From: an uncultured Bacteroides sp.
GTDB lineage: Bacteria > Bacteroidota > Bacteroidia > Bacteroidales > UBA932
Length of the DNA: 64,000 nucleotides
NCBI GenBank assembly: GCA_900543205.1
Contig: UQQM01000006.1
Span: forward strand, 1 to 64,000
Reading direction: 5' to 3'
The stretch's first letter is position 1. Each line of letters opens with the position of its first letter. The position numbers and the translations under genes were made by a program. This document shows positions 41,467 to 50,530 of this stretch, piece by piece. The notes beneath the pieces are model-generated. The model searched no databases. It was given only the letters and a program-made list of their open reading frames with translations, and was not told where the DNA came from.

Positions 41467-44106
41467 ATGACTTCCAACGAAATCAGACAGAAATTTCTCG
41501 ACTTCTTCGCCTCGAAGGGGCATACCGTGGTGCCGTCGGCTCCCATGGTGGTCAAGAACGACCCCACGCTGATGTTCACCAACGCGGGAATGAACCAGTT
41601 CAAGGATATTTTCCTCGGCAACGCGACCGCACCCTACAGAAGAGCCGCCGATTCACAGAAGTGCCTCAGGGTCAGCGGAAAGCACAACGACCTCGAGGAA
41701 GTCGGACACGATACCTACCACCACACGATGTTCGAGATGCTCGGCAACTGGAGCTTCGGCGACTACTTCAAGACCGAGGCCATCGACTGGGCGTGGGAAC
41801 TGCTCACCGAGGTCTACGGCATCGACAGGAACCTGCTCTACGCCACCGTGTTCGAAGGCTCGGCCGATGACGGCACCGGGCTCGACGAGGAGGCCCGCGA
41901 AGCCTGGCGCAAGCACCTTCCCGAGGACCACATCCTGCTGGGCAACAAGCACGACAACTTCTGGGAGATGGGCGACACCGGCCCCTGCGGCCCCTGCTCC
42001 GAGATACACATAGACATACGCTCCGACGAGGAGAAGGCCGCCAGCGGCAAGTCCGGGCGCGAGCTCGTCAACAAGTCCGACCCACATGTGATTGAAATCT
42101 GGAACCTCGTGTTCATGCAGTACCAGCGCATGTCCGACGGACATCTTGAGCCGCTTCCCGCGAAGAACATCGACACCGGAATGGGATTCGAGCGTCTCTG
42201 CGCGGTGCTCCAGGGCAAGCGCAGCAACTACGACACCGACGTCTTCAGCGGAATGCTCGCCAAAATAGGCGAAATCTCCGGCCACCGCTACGGCGAGAGC
42301 GAGAAGACCGACGTTGCCATGCGCGTGATAGCCGACCACATCAGGGCCATCAGCTTCAGCATCGCCGACGGGCAGCTGCCCTCCAACGTGAAGGCGGGCT
42401 ACGTGATACGCCGCATCCTGCGCCGCGCCGTGCGCTACGGCTACACCTTCCTGGGACTCACCGAGCCCTTCCTCTGCCGCCTCGTGGACCAGCTCGTACA
42501 CGACATGGGCGCCGCCTACCCCGAGATCGCAAAGCAGCAGAAGTTCATCGAGAACGTGCTGCGCGAAGAGGAGATGGCGTTCCTGCGCACCCTCGACAGG
42601 GGCATCAAGCTGCTTGACGACTGCCTCGCCCGCTCCGCAGACAGCAGGACAATCTCCGGCGCCGACGCCTTCAAGCTCTACGACACCTACGGCTTCCCCA
42701 TCGACCTCACCGAACTCATCGCCGCCGAGCACGGCTACAAGGTGGACATCGACAGCTTCAACGTCGAGCTGGGCAAGCAGAAGGAGAGAGCCCGCAACGC
42801 CACGGCCAACAGCTTCGGCGACTGGACCGTCTACCACCAGGGCGAAGACGTGGAATTCACCGGCTACGACGAAACGGAGACCTCCGGAGCCCTGCTGCTC
42901 AAGCAAAGGACCGTGGTGCAGAAGAACAAGGAGATGCTCCAGCTGGTCTTCGACCGCACGCCCTTCTACGGAGAGATGGGAGGCGAGGTCGGCGACAGCG
43001 GCTCCATAGTCTCCGAAGACGGGGAGGAGATACGCATCCTCAACACCATCAAGGAGAACGACCTCACCATACACATAGCCGAAAAGCTTCCGCAGAACTG
43101 CAGCGGACGCTTCACCCTCAAGGTTGACGCGGCACGCCGCCGGCGCATAGCCTGCAACCACAGCTGCACCCACCTGCTCGACCGCGCCCTGCGCGAGATT
43201 CTCGGCGAGCACGTGGAGCAGAAAGGCTCGTTCGTATGCGACAAGAACTTCCGCTTCGACTTCTCGCATTTCGAGAAGCTCTCCGACGAGCAGCTCATGC
43301 AGGTGGAATGCAGGGTCAACGAGCTCATACGCGAAAACCTGCCCCTCGAGGAGAAGCGCGACGCGACCATGGATGAGGCCCGCAGCATGGGCGCGATAGC
43401 CCTGTTCGGCGAGAAATACGGCGACCGCGTGCGCGTGGTCAGGTTCGGCCCCAGCGTCGAGCTCTGCGGCGGCTGCCACACCCCGTCCACCGGACATATA
43501 GGATACTTCAAGATACTCAGCGAGTCCGCGATAGCTGCCGGAATACGCCGAATCGAGGCGGTGACCGGAGCCGAAGCCGAGCAGTTCGTGTACGGTATGC
43601 AGCACATGCTCAAGACCGCACGCTCCTTCTTCAACAACGTACCCGACCTCGCCGGCGCTATAGCCAAGCTCATAGAGGACAACGCCACGTTCAAGAAGCA
43701 GGCCGAGGAATTCAACCGCCAGAAGGCGGCCGAGATGGCCAAGATGCTCGAGGCCCAGGCCAAGGAGGTCAACGGCATCAGGCTCATCGCCCCCGCATTC
43801 GTGTCCGACAGGAACGTCGACTCCGCGATGATGCGCAACGCCGCCCTGATACTTCAGAAGAGCCTGCACAACACCGCGCTCGTGGCGGCATTCCTGAGCG
43901 ACGGCAAGCCGCAGCTGCTTCTGATGTATTCCGACGACCTGGTCGCCAGGGGCAAGAACGCCGGCAAGGACATACGCGGAGCCGCCAAATTCATACAGGG
44001 CGGAGGCGGCGGACAGCCCGGGCTCGCGACCGCCGGCGGAAAGAACTCCGCAGGGCTTGAAGAAGCCCTCGCCGCTCTGGCCGACGCAGCGGCGGCCGCA
44101 GCATAG
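41467..44106 (+). CDS. alaS: Alanyl-tRNA synthetase
   Basis: 879 residues. The class II catalytic core starts at [18 protein letters not shown] with motif 1 ([20 protein letters not shown]) and [12 protein letters not shown]; the editing domain has [17 protein letters not shown] and the zinc site [13 protein letters not shown]. The C-terminal DHHA1 segment ends with the glycine-rich [14 protein letters not shown]. It charges tRNA-Ala and removes mischarged Ser/Gly. The N-terminal region is only 60 bp from the divergent M23 operon. A full-length open frame on the opposite strand is a codon-bias artefact. Confidence 0.97.
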   Translation: MTSNEIRQKFLDFFASKGHTVVPSAPMVVKNDPTLMFTNAGMNQFKDIFLGNATAPYRRAADSQKCLRVSGKHNDLEEVGHDTYHHTMFEMLGNWSFGDYFKTEAIDWAWELLTEVYGIDRNLLYATVFEGSADDGTGLDEEAREAWRKHLPEDHILLGNKHDNFWEMGDTGPCGPCSEIHIDIRSDEEKAASGKSGRELVNKSDPHVIEIWNLVFMQYQRMSDGHLEPLPAKNIDTGMGFERLCAVLQGKRSNYDTDVFSGMLAKIGEISGHRYGESEKTDVAMRVIADHIRAISFSIADGQLPSNVKAGYVIRRILRRAVRYGYTFLGLTEPFLCRLVDQLVHDMGAAYPEIAKQQKFIENVLREEEMAFLRTLDRGIKLLDDCLARSADSRTISGADAFKLYDTYGFPIDLTELIAAEHGYKVDIDSFNVELGKQKERARNATANSFGDWTVYHQGEDVEFTGYDETETSGALLLKQRTVVQKNKEMLQLVFDRTPFYGEMGGEVGDSGSIVSEDGEEIRILNTIKENDLTIHIAEKLPQNCSGRFTLKVDAARRRRIACNHSCTHLLDRALREILGEHVEQKGSFVCDKNFRFDFSHFEKLSDEQLMQVECRVNELIRENLPLEEKRDATMDEARSMGAIALFGEKYGDRVRVVRFGPSVELCGGCHTPSTGHIGYFKILSESAIAAGIRRIEAVTGAEAEQFVYGMQHMLKTARSFFNNVPDLAGAIAKLIEDNATFKKQAEEFNRQKAAEMAKMLEAQAKEVNGIRLIAPAFVSDRNVDSAMMRNAALILQKSLHNTALVAAFLSDGKPQLLLMYSDDLVARGKNAGKDIRGAAKFIQGGGGGQPGLATAGGKNSAGLEEALAALADAAAAAA

Positions 44107-44121
44107 CACACACACTGAAGG

Positions 44122-46566
44122 ATGAAGAAACTCGACCGTTTCATACTCAAGGCGTTCATCGGACCTTTCGTCGCGATTCTGCTGGTCGTAATCTTCATCC
44201 TGATGATGCAGTTCCTCTGGCTCTACATCGACGAGCTGGTGGGCAAGGGCCTCGGGCTCGGGGTGATCCTCGAGTTCCTGATGTGGGGAGTCTTCACCAT
44301 ACTCCCGCTCGCGATGCCCCTCTCCACCCTGCTGGCGTCGATGATGGTCGTGGGCCAGATGGCGGAGAACAACGAGCTCCTGGCCATCAAGGCCGCCGGG
44401 GTCTCTTTCTCCAGAATCATCTCACCCCTCATCGCCGCCTCCTTCCTGATAGCGGTGGGAGCCTATTTCATCGGCGACAGGCTGGTGCCCGAGGCCTACA
44501 ACCAGATTTTCACGCTGCGCGACGACATAGGACGCACCAAGAACGAAATCAAGATTCCCTCCGGAACCTTCTATGATGGCATCGACGGCTACGTGCTGAG
44601 GGTCGAGGACCAGAACAAGAAGACCGACATGCTCTACGGGGTCATGGTCTACGACCACACGGGCAACAAGGGCAACACCTCGCTGACCATAGCCGACTCC
44701 TCGCGCATCAGCATGTCCAGGGACAAGGACTACCTGATATTCACCCTGTTCAACGGCTCCAACTACATAGAGGACAACACGGTGCGCTACGCCGACACCA
44801 GCCTCGTGCTCCAGCACATCAATTTCGACAGGCAGGAGCTGATAATCCCGCTGGACAACTACAGTTTCGAGAAGTCCGACTCCAGCCGCTTCGGCGACCA
44901 GGCCAAGGCCATGAGCACGGCCCAGCTCAAGCACCAGAGCGATTCGCTGCACCACTATCTGGACTCGATGCACACGGTAAACCTCGAGAGCCTGCAGAAG
45001 CTCAAGCCTTTCCTCGAAAGCTCCCAGCTCGACACCGCCTCGCGCGAGCCCGGCAGGACCGAGTTCAGCAGCCCCGGATTCATGAAATGGGACAGTCCCG
45101 AAAAGACCTTCAGGGCGTACCAGAGGGCGACCGAGAAGGCCTCCCAGTTCGGCGGCGAGATCAACAACATGAAGTTCAACATCTTCGAGCAGGACTACTA
45201 CATACGGCACACCGACATCGAGCTCCTGAAGAAGTTCGCCCAGGCCCTCGCCTGCTTCATACTCTTCTTCATCGGAGCCCCGCTCGGAGCGCTCATACGC
45301 AAGGGCGGACTGGGCACCAGCGCCATCATCTCGGTGCTGTTCTTCGTGCTCTACTGGGTGGTCGACATCTCCGGCACCAAGCTCGCCAGGGACGGAGCCA
45401 TCGACGCGGGCACGGGAGCCTTCATCTCCGCATACGTACTGATACCCATAGGCGCCTTCCTGACCTGGAAGGCCGTAAACGATTCCGACCTCTTCAACAT
45501 GGACCAGCTAAAGACATGGTGGCGCAGGATCAGGAGCAAGGTAAGCCGCTTCTTCCGTCCGGTGCGCATAGTATATATGGGAACCCCCGAATTCGCTGTC
45601 GCACCGCTCGACGCCCTCGTCAGGAACGGCTACAAGGTGGTCGGCGTCGTGACCGTGGCCGACAAGCAGAGCGGACGCGGGCTCAAGGTGAACGAAAGCG
45701 CCGTAAAGCGCTACGCAGTCGAGCATGGGATACCCGTACTCCAGCCCCTGAAGCTCAAGGACCCCGAATTCCTCAACGCGCTCAAGGCCTGGAAGCCCGA
45801 CATGTTCGCCGTGGTGGCGTTCAGGATGCTGCCGGAAGAGGTATGGAGCATCCCCAGGCTCGGGACCTTCAACCTGCACGCGGCCCTGCTTCCCCAGTAC
45901 CGTGGCGCGGCTCCCATAAACTGGGCGCTGATCAACGGGGAGAAGCGGACGGGAGTCACCACCTTCATGATAGACAGGAACATTGACACGGGAGGCATCA
46001 TCTTCCGCGAGGAATGCCGCATAGAGCCCGGCGACGATGCCGGCAGCCTGCATGACAAGCTCGCCCGCATAGGCTCCGAGCTCGTGGTGCAGACGGCGGA
46101 AGCCCTTATCCAGGGCAACGTGGAGCTGCGCGTCCAGCGCTCCTTCATCCAGGGTGCGGAGGTGCTCAGGCCGGCCCCCAAGCTCAGCAAGGAGCTCTGC
46201 CATATAGACTGGAACGACAGCGCGGACGCGATCTGCAACCTGATACGCGGACTCAGCCCCCATCCCGCCGCATTCACCGAGCTCGTCTCCGACAGGCACC
46301 CGGCACCCCAGACCCTCAAGATTTTCAAGGCCGAAAGAACGAATCTGAAGGGCAGGCCCGGACAGGTGCTCTCCGACGGCAGGACCTACTTCGCAATCGC
46401 AACGGCCGATGGAGCGGTGTCCATAAAGGACATGCAGCTCTCCGGAAAGAAACGCATGGAGGTCGGAGCCTTCCTGGCCGGCTTCCGCGAACCTGAAAGC
46501 TACAGCTGCACCGACGGAACTTCCAAAGACACAATATCCGCCCTATGCTGCGCAAAATCAGAATAA
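44122..46566 (+). CDS. In-frame fusion: LptF/LptG-type permease with methionyl-tRNA formyltransferase
   Basis: 814 residues in one open frame. Residues 1-475 are an LPS-export permease of the LptF/LptG (YjgP/YjgQ) family: N-terminal helix LDRFILKAFIGPFVAILLVV, conserved MPLSTLLASMMVVGQMAENNELLAIKAAG, a periplasmic beta-jellyroll, and C-terminal helices (LACFILFFIGAPLGALIRKGG). Residues 481-814 are methionyl-tRNA formyltransferase starting VRIVYMGTPEFAVAPL, with catalytic Asn584 and His586 in FNLHAALLPQYRGAAPI and Asp622 in NIDTGGI. The His-Asp spacing of 36 is the same as in E. coli Fmt. No stop codon separates the halves; GTG at 45562 (Val481) could allow internal initiation of Fmt. Fmt would sit on the cytoplasmic face of the inner membrane. 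The end overlaps the next gene by 22 bp. Confidence 0.9.
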   Translation: MKKLDRFILKAFIGPFVAILLVVIFILMMQFLWLYIDELVGKGLGLGVILEFLMWGVFTILPLAMPLSTLLASMMVVGQMAENNELLAIKAAGVSFSRIISPLIAASFLIAVGAYFIGDRLVPEAYNQIFTLRDDIGRTKNEIKIPSGTFYDGIDGYVLRVEDQNKKTDMLYGVMVYDHTGNKGNTSLTIADSSRISMSRDKDYLIFTLFNGSNYIEDNTVRYADTSLVLQHINFDRQELIIPLDNYSFEKSDSSRFGDQAKAMSTAQLKHQSDSLHHYLDSMHTVNLESLQKLKPFLESSQLDTASREPGRTEFSSPGFMKWDSPEKTFRAYQRATEKASQFGGEINNMKFNIFEQDYYIRHTDIELLKKFAQALACFILFFIGAPLGALIRKGGLGTSAIISVLFFVLYWVVDISGTKLARDGAIDAGTGAFISAYVLIPIGAFLTWKAVNDSDLFNMDQLKTWWRRIRSKVSRFFRPVRIVYMGTPEFAVAPLDALVRNGYKVVGVVTVADKQSGRGLKVNESAVKRYAVEHGIPVLQPLKLKDPEFLNALKAWKPDMFAVVAFRMLPEEVWSIPRLGTFNLHAALLPQYRGAAPINWALINGEKRTGVTTFMIDRNIDTGGIIFREECRIEPGDDAGSLHDKLARIGSELVVQTAEALIQGNVELRVQRSFIQGAEVLRPAPKLSKELCHIDWNDSADAICNLIRGLSPHPAAFTELVSDRHPAPQTLKIFKAERTNLKGRPGQVLSDGRTYFAIATADGAVSIKDMQLSGKKRMEVGAFLAGFREPESYSCTDGTSKDTISALCCAKSE

Positions 46567-48158
46567 GCCTGGCATTGGTGTTTCTGATCGGAATCACCCT
46601 GCTGCTGGTCGGGACCGGCCGGCAATGGTGGGGCTGGATGGCCAGCCTTCAGCTGCTGCCATCATTTCTGGCCCTCAACATCCCCGTACTGCTGGGCATA
46701 CTGCTGCTCACGCTGCTGCTCGGCAGGCTCTACTGCTCCGTCATCTGCCCCCTGGGAGTCTTCCAGGACATGGTCATCTGGTTCAGGCGCCGTTTCGGCG
46801 AGACCATGAACAGGAGGCAGGCCCGCAAGTTCAGGAAGCTCAAGGCCGGGGGCGCAACGCTGCCGAAAGCGAAGAACTGGATTCGGCGCTTCTCATACAC
46901 GAAAGAGCACAGAGCCGTGCGCTTCGCCGTACTGCTGCTCGCAATCGTCTCCGCATTCACCACGGCCCAGTTTTTTCTGACCCTGCTTGCGCCCTACAGC
47001 GCCTACGGACGCATGGTCAGGAGCGTCGCCGGACTGGCGGAGGGCGAAAGCATCGCACCGGCGCTGCTCATCACCGCAGGAATCACCTTCGTGCTGCTGG
47101 TGTTCCTGGCATGGACGCGCGGGCGGGCATACTGCAACACCATCTGCCCGGTCGGTAGCCTGCTCAGCATCTTCAGCCGCTTCTCGCTGTTCCGCCTGAC
47201 CATAGATGAAAGCAAATGCACGGCCTGCAAGCGCTGCGGCAGCAGGTGCAAGGCCTCGTGCATCAACACGGAGGGGCATTACGTGGACGGCAGCCGCTGC
47301 GTGCTCTGCTTCGACTGCATCGACAACTGCTCCGAAGGCGCCATAAGCTACCGCTTCGCAGGGTTCAGGCCGGCGCTTCCGAAAGCCGGGAAAGGCTGTT
47401 CGGGCACGGGTTCAGGCTCGGGTTCGGGCGACGGTGCGCCCGCCGATTCCGGGAGGCGCAATTTCCTCGCCACCGGAGCCACAGTCCTGGGGGCCGGAGC
47501 GCTCGCAGGCACCGGACTGGACGCCTCCGCGCAGGTGGTCAAGCGCCTTGACGGCGGACTCGCGGACGTGGCAGACAAGGAGACCCCGCAGAGAAGAGGG
47601 CTCATAGTGCCTCCCGGGGCATGGAGCGTCCGCCATTTCTACGACCATTGCACGGCATGCCAGCTCTGCGTGAGCAACTGCCCCAACGATGTGCTGAGGG
47701 CATCGACCGACCTCGCGCATTTCCTGCAGCCGCAGATGGGCTACGGGAACGGCTACTGCCGGCCCGAATGCACGGCCTGCGCAGATGTCTGTCCCACGGA
47801 TGCGATAAAGCCCATACAGAGAGACGAGAAACTCACCGTAAGCATAGGCAGGGCCAGGGTAAACCTGGAGCTCTGCTTCGCCGCGACCGACAAGGAGGAC
47901 TGCGGCAACTGCGCCCGCCACTGCCCCACCGGAGCCGTACACATGGTCAGGGCCGAGGGCTACCCGCGCCCCGTTCCCGTGGTCGCGAAACACCACTGCC
48001 TGGGCTGCGGAGCCTGCGAGTTCCTCTGCCCGTCGAGGCCGATAAGCGCCATCATCGTGGACGGACTCTCCGTGCATCAGGGGCAGGTCACCCCTCGCGG
48101 ACACGGGCACGGCGCCCGCCTGCGCAGAAGAGAAGGCAGACCAAGCGACTTAAATTGA
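46545..48158 (+). CDS. Membrane-bound polyferredoxin (NapH/CcoG-like) with extra ferredoxin and Tat-like segment
   Basis: 537 residues. N-terminal helices with the NapH-type CSVICPLGVFQD and CNTICPVGSLLS motifs (two membrane pairs), then ferredoxin clusters CTACKRCGSRCKASC and CVLCFDCIDNCS. After a Gly/Ser linker (GSGSGSGDG) a second start-like segment follows at about 305: GRRNFLATGATVLGAGALAG, a Tat-type signal inside the chain. Behind it is a second polyferredoxin domain: CTACQLCVSNCP, CTACADVCP, CGNCARHCP, CLGCGACEFLCP. It looks like a fusion of a NapH-like quinol or electron-input module and a NapG-like periplasmic ferredoxin. It is followed 7 bp later by an iron-sulphur aldo/keto reductase that it may feed. 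Confidence 0.82.
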   Translation: MLRKIRISLALVFLIGITLLLVGTGRQWWGWMASLQLLPSFLALNIPVLLGILLLTLLLGRLYCSVICPLGVFQDMVIWFRRRFGETMNRRQARKFRKLKAGGATLPKAKNWIRRFSYTKEHRAVRFAVLLLAIVSAFTTAQFFLTLLAPYSAYGRMVRSVAGLAEGESIAPALLITAGITFVLLVFLAWTRGRAYCNTICPVGSLLSIFSRFSLFRLTIDESKCTACKRCGSRCKASCINTEGHYVDGSRCVLCFDCIDNCSEGAISYRFAGFRPALPKAGKGCSGTGSGSGSGDGAPADSGRRNFLATGATVLGAGALAGTGLDASAQVVKRLDGGLADVADKETPQRRGLIVPPGAWSVRHFYDHCTACQLCVSNCPNDVLRASTDLAHFLQPQMGYGNGYCRPECTACADVCPTDAIKPIQRDEKLTVSIGRARVNLELCFAATDKEDCGNCARHCPTGAVHMVRAEGYPRPVPVVAKHHCLGCGACEFLCPSRPISAIIVDGLSVHQGQVTPRGHGHGARLRRREGRPSDLN

Positions 48159-48165
48159 CAGAACC

Positions 48166-49497
48166 ATGGACAGAAGAGATTTCCTGAAGACTGCCGGCCT
48201 CGGAGCCACGGCTCTCGGAGTCGCCGCCTGCACGCCCGGAACAGGCGTGACAGCCACCACCGGACAGAACGGACTCCCCGCCGGGGGCAGGATGGCCGAA
48301 AATGTCGCCGGAATCGGCCTGCTGGGCTACGGCTGCATGCGCTGGCCCATGGTCACCGGTGACGACGGCGTGAGCCGCATCGACCAGGAGGAGGTCAACC
48401 GCCTGGTGGACTACGCGCTGGAGCACGGGGTCAACTATTTCGACACCTCGCCCAACTATCTGGGAGGAAAGAGCGAGGAGGCGACCTCCATCGCGCTGAA
48501 CCGCCATCCGCGCGAGGAATGGCTGCTCGCCACCAAGCTCTCCAACTTCTCCGACTGGAGCTACGACAATTCGGTGCTGATGTACCGCAATTCGCTGGAG
48601 GTCTTCAAGACCGACCACATAGACTACTACCTCCTGCATTCGATAGGAGGAATGCAGGCTTTCGACACACGCTTCGGCTCCACCGGCATCATGGACTTCC
48701 TGATGCGCGAAAGGGAGCGCGGGAACATACGTAACCTCGGATTCTCCTTCCACGGCGACCAGGAAGGCTTCGACGAGCTCATGAGCCTGCATTCCAGGTA
48801 CCATTGGGATTTCGTGCAGATTCAGATGAACTATGTGGACTGGAGGCACGCCGGCAGGAACAACACGAACGCCGAGTATCTCTACGAGGTGCTCGACCGC
48901 ATGGAGATTCCCGTGGTCATAATGGAGCCTCTCAGGGGCGGGCGGCTGGCCGACATGCCCGTGACCCTCGCCGACATGCTCCTGGCCAAAAATCCGGAAG
49001 GCTCGCTCGCGTCATGGGCTTTCCGCTTCGCTGGAAGCTTCCCCCGGGTGCTCACGGTGCTCAGCGGCATGACCTATATGGAGCACCTCGAGGACAATCT
49101 GCGCACCTATCTCGACTTCAAGCCCCTGAGCGACGAGGAGATGGAGCTGCTGCAGGACGTGGCGACCAGGATGGAAACCTATCCCCTGGTGCGCTGCACC
49201 GGCTGCAACTACTGCATGCCCTGCCCCTACGGCATCGACATCCCGGGTATCTTCAAATTCTACAACGACAACCTCAACGCCGGCACCTACGTCAAAAGCA
49301 GCGAGCAGGAAGCCTACGCCAGAACACGGCGCCGCTATCTCCTCGCCTACGACAAGGCCATCCCCACCGTCCGCCAGGCCGACCACTGCATACGGTGCGG
49401 CAGATGTGAGGAGGCCTGCCCCCAGCACCTGAACATACGCCAGGAACTCGGCAAGATAGACGAGTACATCGAAAGCCTCAAGCAGGAGACACTTTGA
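48166..49497 (+). CDS. Exported aldo/keto reductase with C-terminal ferredoxin domain
   Basis: 443 residues. Tat signal DRRDFLKTAGLGATALG, with a lipobox-like VAAC ending at Cys22. The aldo/keto reductase barrel follows (LLGYGCMRWPMV; VDYALEHGVNYFDTSPNYLGG with Asp and Tyr of the catalytic tetrad; WLLATKLS; HSIGG). The C-terminal 100 residues hold [4Fe-4S] motifs CTGCNYCMPCPYG and CIRCGRCEEACPQH. These are the AKR-ferredoxin proteins common in Bacteroidetes and Firmicutes, whose substrates are unknown. Together with the preceding polyferredoxin it suggests an extracytoplasmic reductive reaction. A strong terminator lies 28 bp downstream. Confidence 0.85.
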   Translation: MDRRDFLKTAGLGATALGVAACTPGTGVTATTGQNGLPAGGRMAENVAGIGLLGYGCMRWPMVTGDDGVSRIDQEEVNRLVDYALEHGVNYFDTSPNYLGGKSEEATSIALNRHPREEWLLATKLSNFSDWSYDNSVLMYRNSLEVFKTDHIDYYLLHSIGGMQAFDTRFGSTGIMDFLMRERERGNIRNLGFSFHGDQEGFDELMSLHSRYHWDFVQIQMNYVDWRHAGRNNTNAEYLYEVLDRMEIPVVIMEPLRGGRLADMPVTLADMLLAKNPEGSLASWAFRFAGSFPRVLTVLSGMTYMEHLEDNLRTYLDFKPLSDEEMELLQDVATRMETYPLVRCTGCNYCMPCPYGIDIPGIFKFYNDNLNAGTYVKSSEQEAYARTRRRYLLAYDKAIPTVRQADHCIRCGRCEEACPQHLNIRQELGKIDEYIESLKQETL

Positions 49498-49524
49498 TGA
49501 CCTGTTCACATGAGGAAATATACG

Positions 49525-49559
49525 AAGAGTGCCGGTTCGGGATACGAGCCGGCACTCTT
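49525..49559. terminator. Bidirectional hairpin terminator
   Basis: Arms AAGAGTGCCGGTTCG (49525-49539) and CGAGCCGGCACTCTT (49545-49559) pair over 15 bp with one G-T pair and a 5-nt loop. It lies between the plus-strand reductase gene and the convergent PorV/PorQ-like gene; A and T bases flank the stem on both sides. Confidence 0.85.
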
Positions 49560-49579
49560 TCCGTAATCGGAATGGGCTG

Positions 49580-50521
49580 TCAGAAGCTGTAGCCCAGACC
49601 GAAGGTAAGCGTGTTCTGCAGCGGAGAATCTCCGGAAGCTATCAGATATGCCAGGTCGAGGCTGACTCCGAACAGCTTGAATCCGGCTCCCACGGATGCG
49701 TAGGAGGGAATCACCGACTTGCCGCCGTAGCGGTAGCCGGCGCGCACCGAAACCATGTCGTCCCAGCAGTATTCCGCGCCGAGGGCGGCGGAAAGCGTCC
49801 CGACGAAATACCAGTCAGCGTCAAGGAGCAGCTCCACACTGTGCACCTCCGCGAATTCTGCCAGATAGCCAGCGCCGAAGGTCAGCGAAGCCGGCAGCTG
49901 GAACTTGTCGCCGGACGCCGATTCGACGGACGTGCCCAGGGAAGAGACTCCGAGCGCAAGGCTGAGGCCGTCAAGTTGCGACATCAGGAAGATATCGGAC
50001 GACACCGCCCCGTAGCTCGCCCCCTCGGCCAGGGAGTTGCCCAGATACTTCACGTTGATGCCGGCCGACAGCCAGGGCATGAATTTCCAGCCCAGACCTA
50101 TGCCCGCCTGCATCTCCGACGGGGAGAAGGAGCCTGAAACGGAGCCGCCGGCATCATAGATATCGTATGCCGCGCCCATTCCGTAGGTGAATCCGGCGGT
50201 TACGCCGAACTTGCCGTTGATATTCCATGCGCCCGCAATGCTGACATTGCCGGTCTCGGAAGCCTGCCACATCTGGTAGCCGGCGGCGACATCCAGCTTC
50301 CTGTCATAATAGGGAACCGCTGCTGCGTTCCTGTATGAAGCGTAGGAGACATTCGTCGTCGAAGCCGTCCCGGCGCCGCCCATGGCCATTGCGGCAGGAT
50401 CATGGGACACACGGCCGAAAGCCATGGCAGAAGACTCCTGGGCGGAAGCGTCAACTGAAAGGACGGCGGTCAGCAAAGCGGCAGCCGCCGAGAATACAAT
50501 ATGCTTTTTCATCATCTTCAT
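49580..50521 (-). CDS. PorV/PorQ-family outer-membrane protein (T9SS-associated)
   Basis: 313 residues. Signal peptide ending SVDASAQ (about 28), then SSAMAFGRVSHDPAAMAMGGAGTA, the PAAMAMGGAG motif that opens PorV/PorQ and FadL-like barrels, followed by YRNAAAVPYYDRKLDVAAGYQMW and a run of beta strands ending LTFGLGYSF with terminal Phe. PorV/PorQ proteins shuttle T9SS cargo from the secretion channel to surface attachment. The adjacent upstream gene encodes a protease with a T9SS C-terminal domain (9 bp apart), which supports the assignment. It might instead be an orphan FadL-type barrel. Confidence 0.78.
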   Translation of the reverse strand: MKMMKKHIVFSAAAALLTAVLSVDASAQESSAMAFGRVSHDPAAMAMGGAGTASTTNVSYASYRNAAAVPYYDRKLDVAAGYQMWQASETGNVSIAGAWNINGKFGVTAGFTYGMGAAYDIYDAGGSVSGSFSPSEMQAGIGLGWKFMPWLSAGINVKYLGNSLAEGASYGAVSSDIFLMSQLDGLSLALGVSSLGTSVESASGDKFQLPASLTFGAGYLAEFAEVHSVELLLDADWYFVGTLSAALGAEYCWDDMVSVRAGYRYGGKSVIPSYASVGAGFKLFGVSLDLAYLIASGDSPLQNTLTFGLGYSF

Positions 50522-50530
50522 GTCTTCTGG

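Noticed and set aside
41653..44115. An 820-codon open frame on the minus strand covering almost all of alaS
   Set aside because: It mirrors alaS in the complementary strand of GC-rich codons, shows no recognisable domain, and alaS itself is unmistakable.
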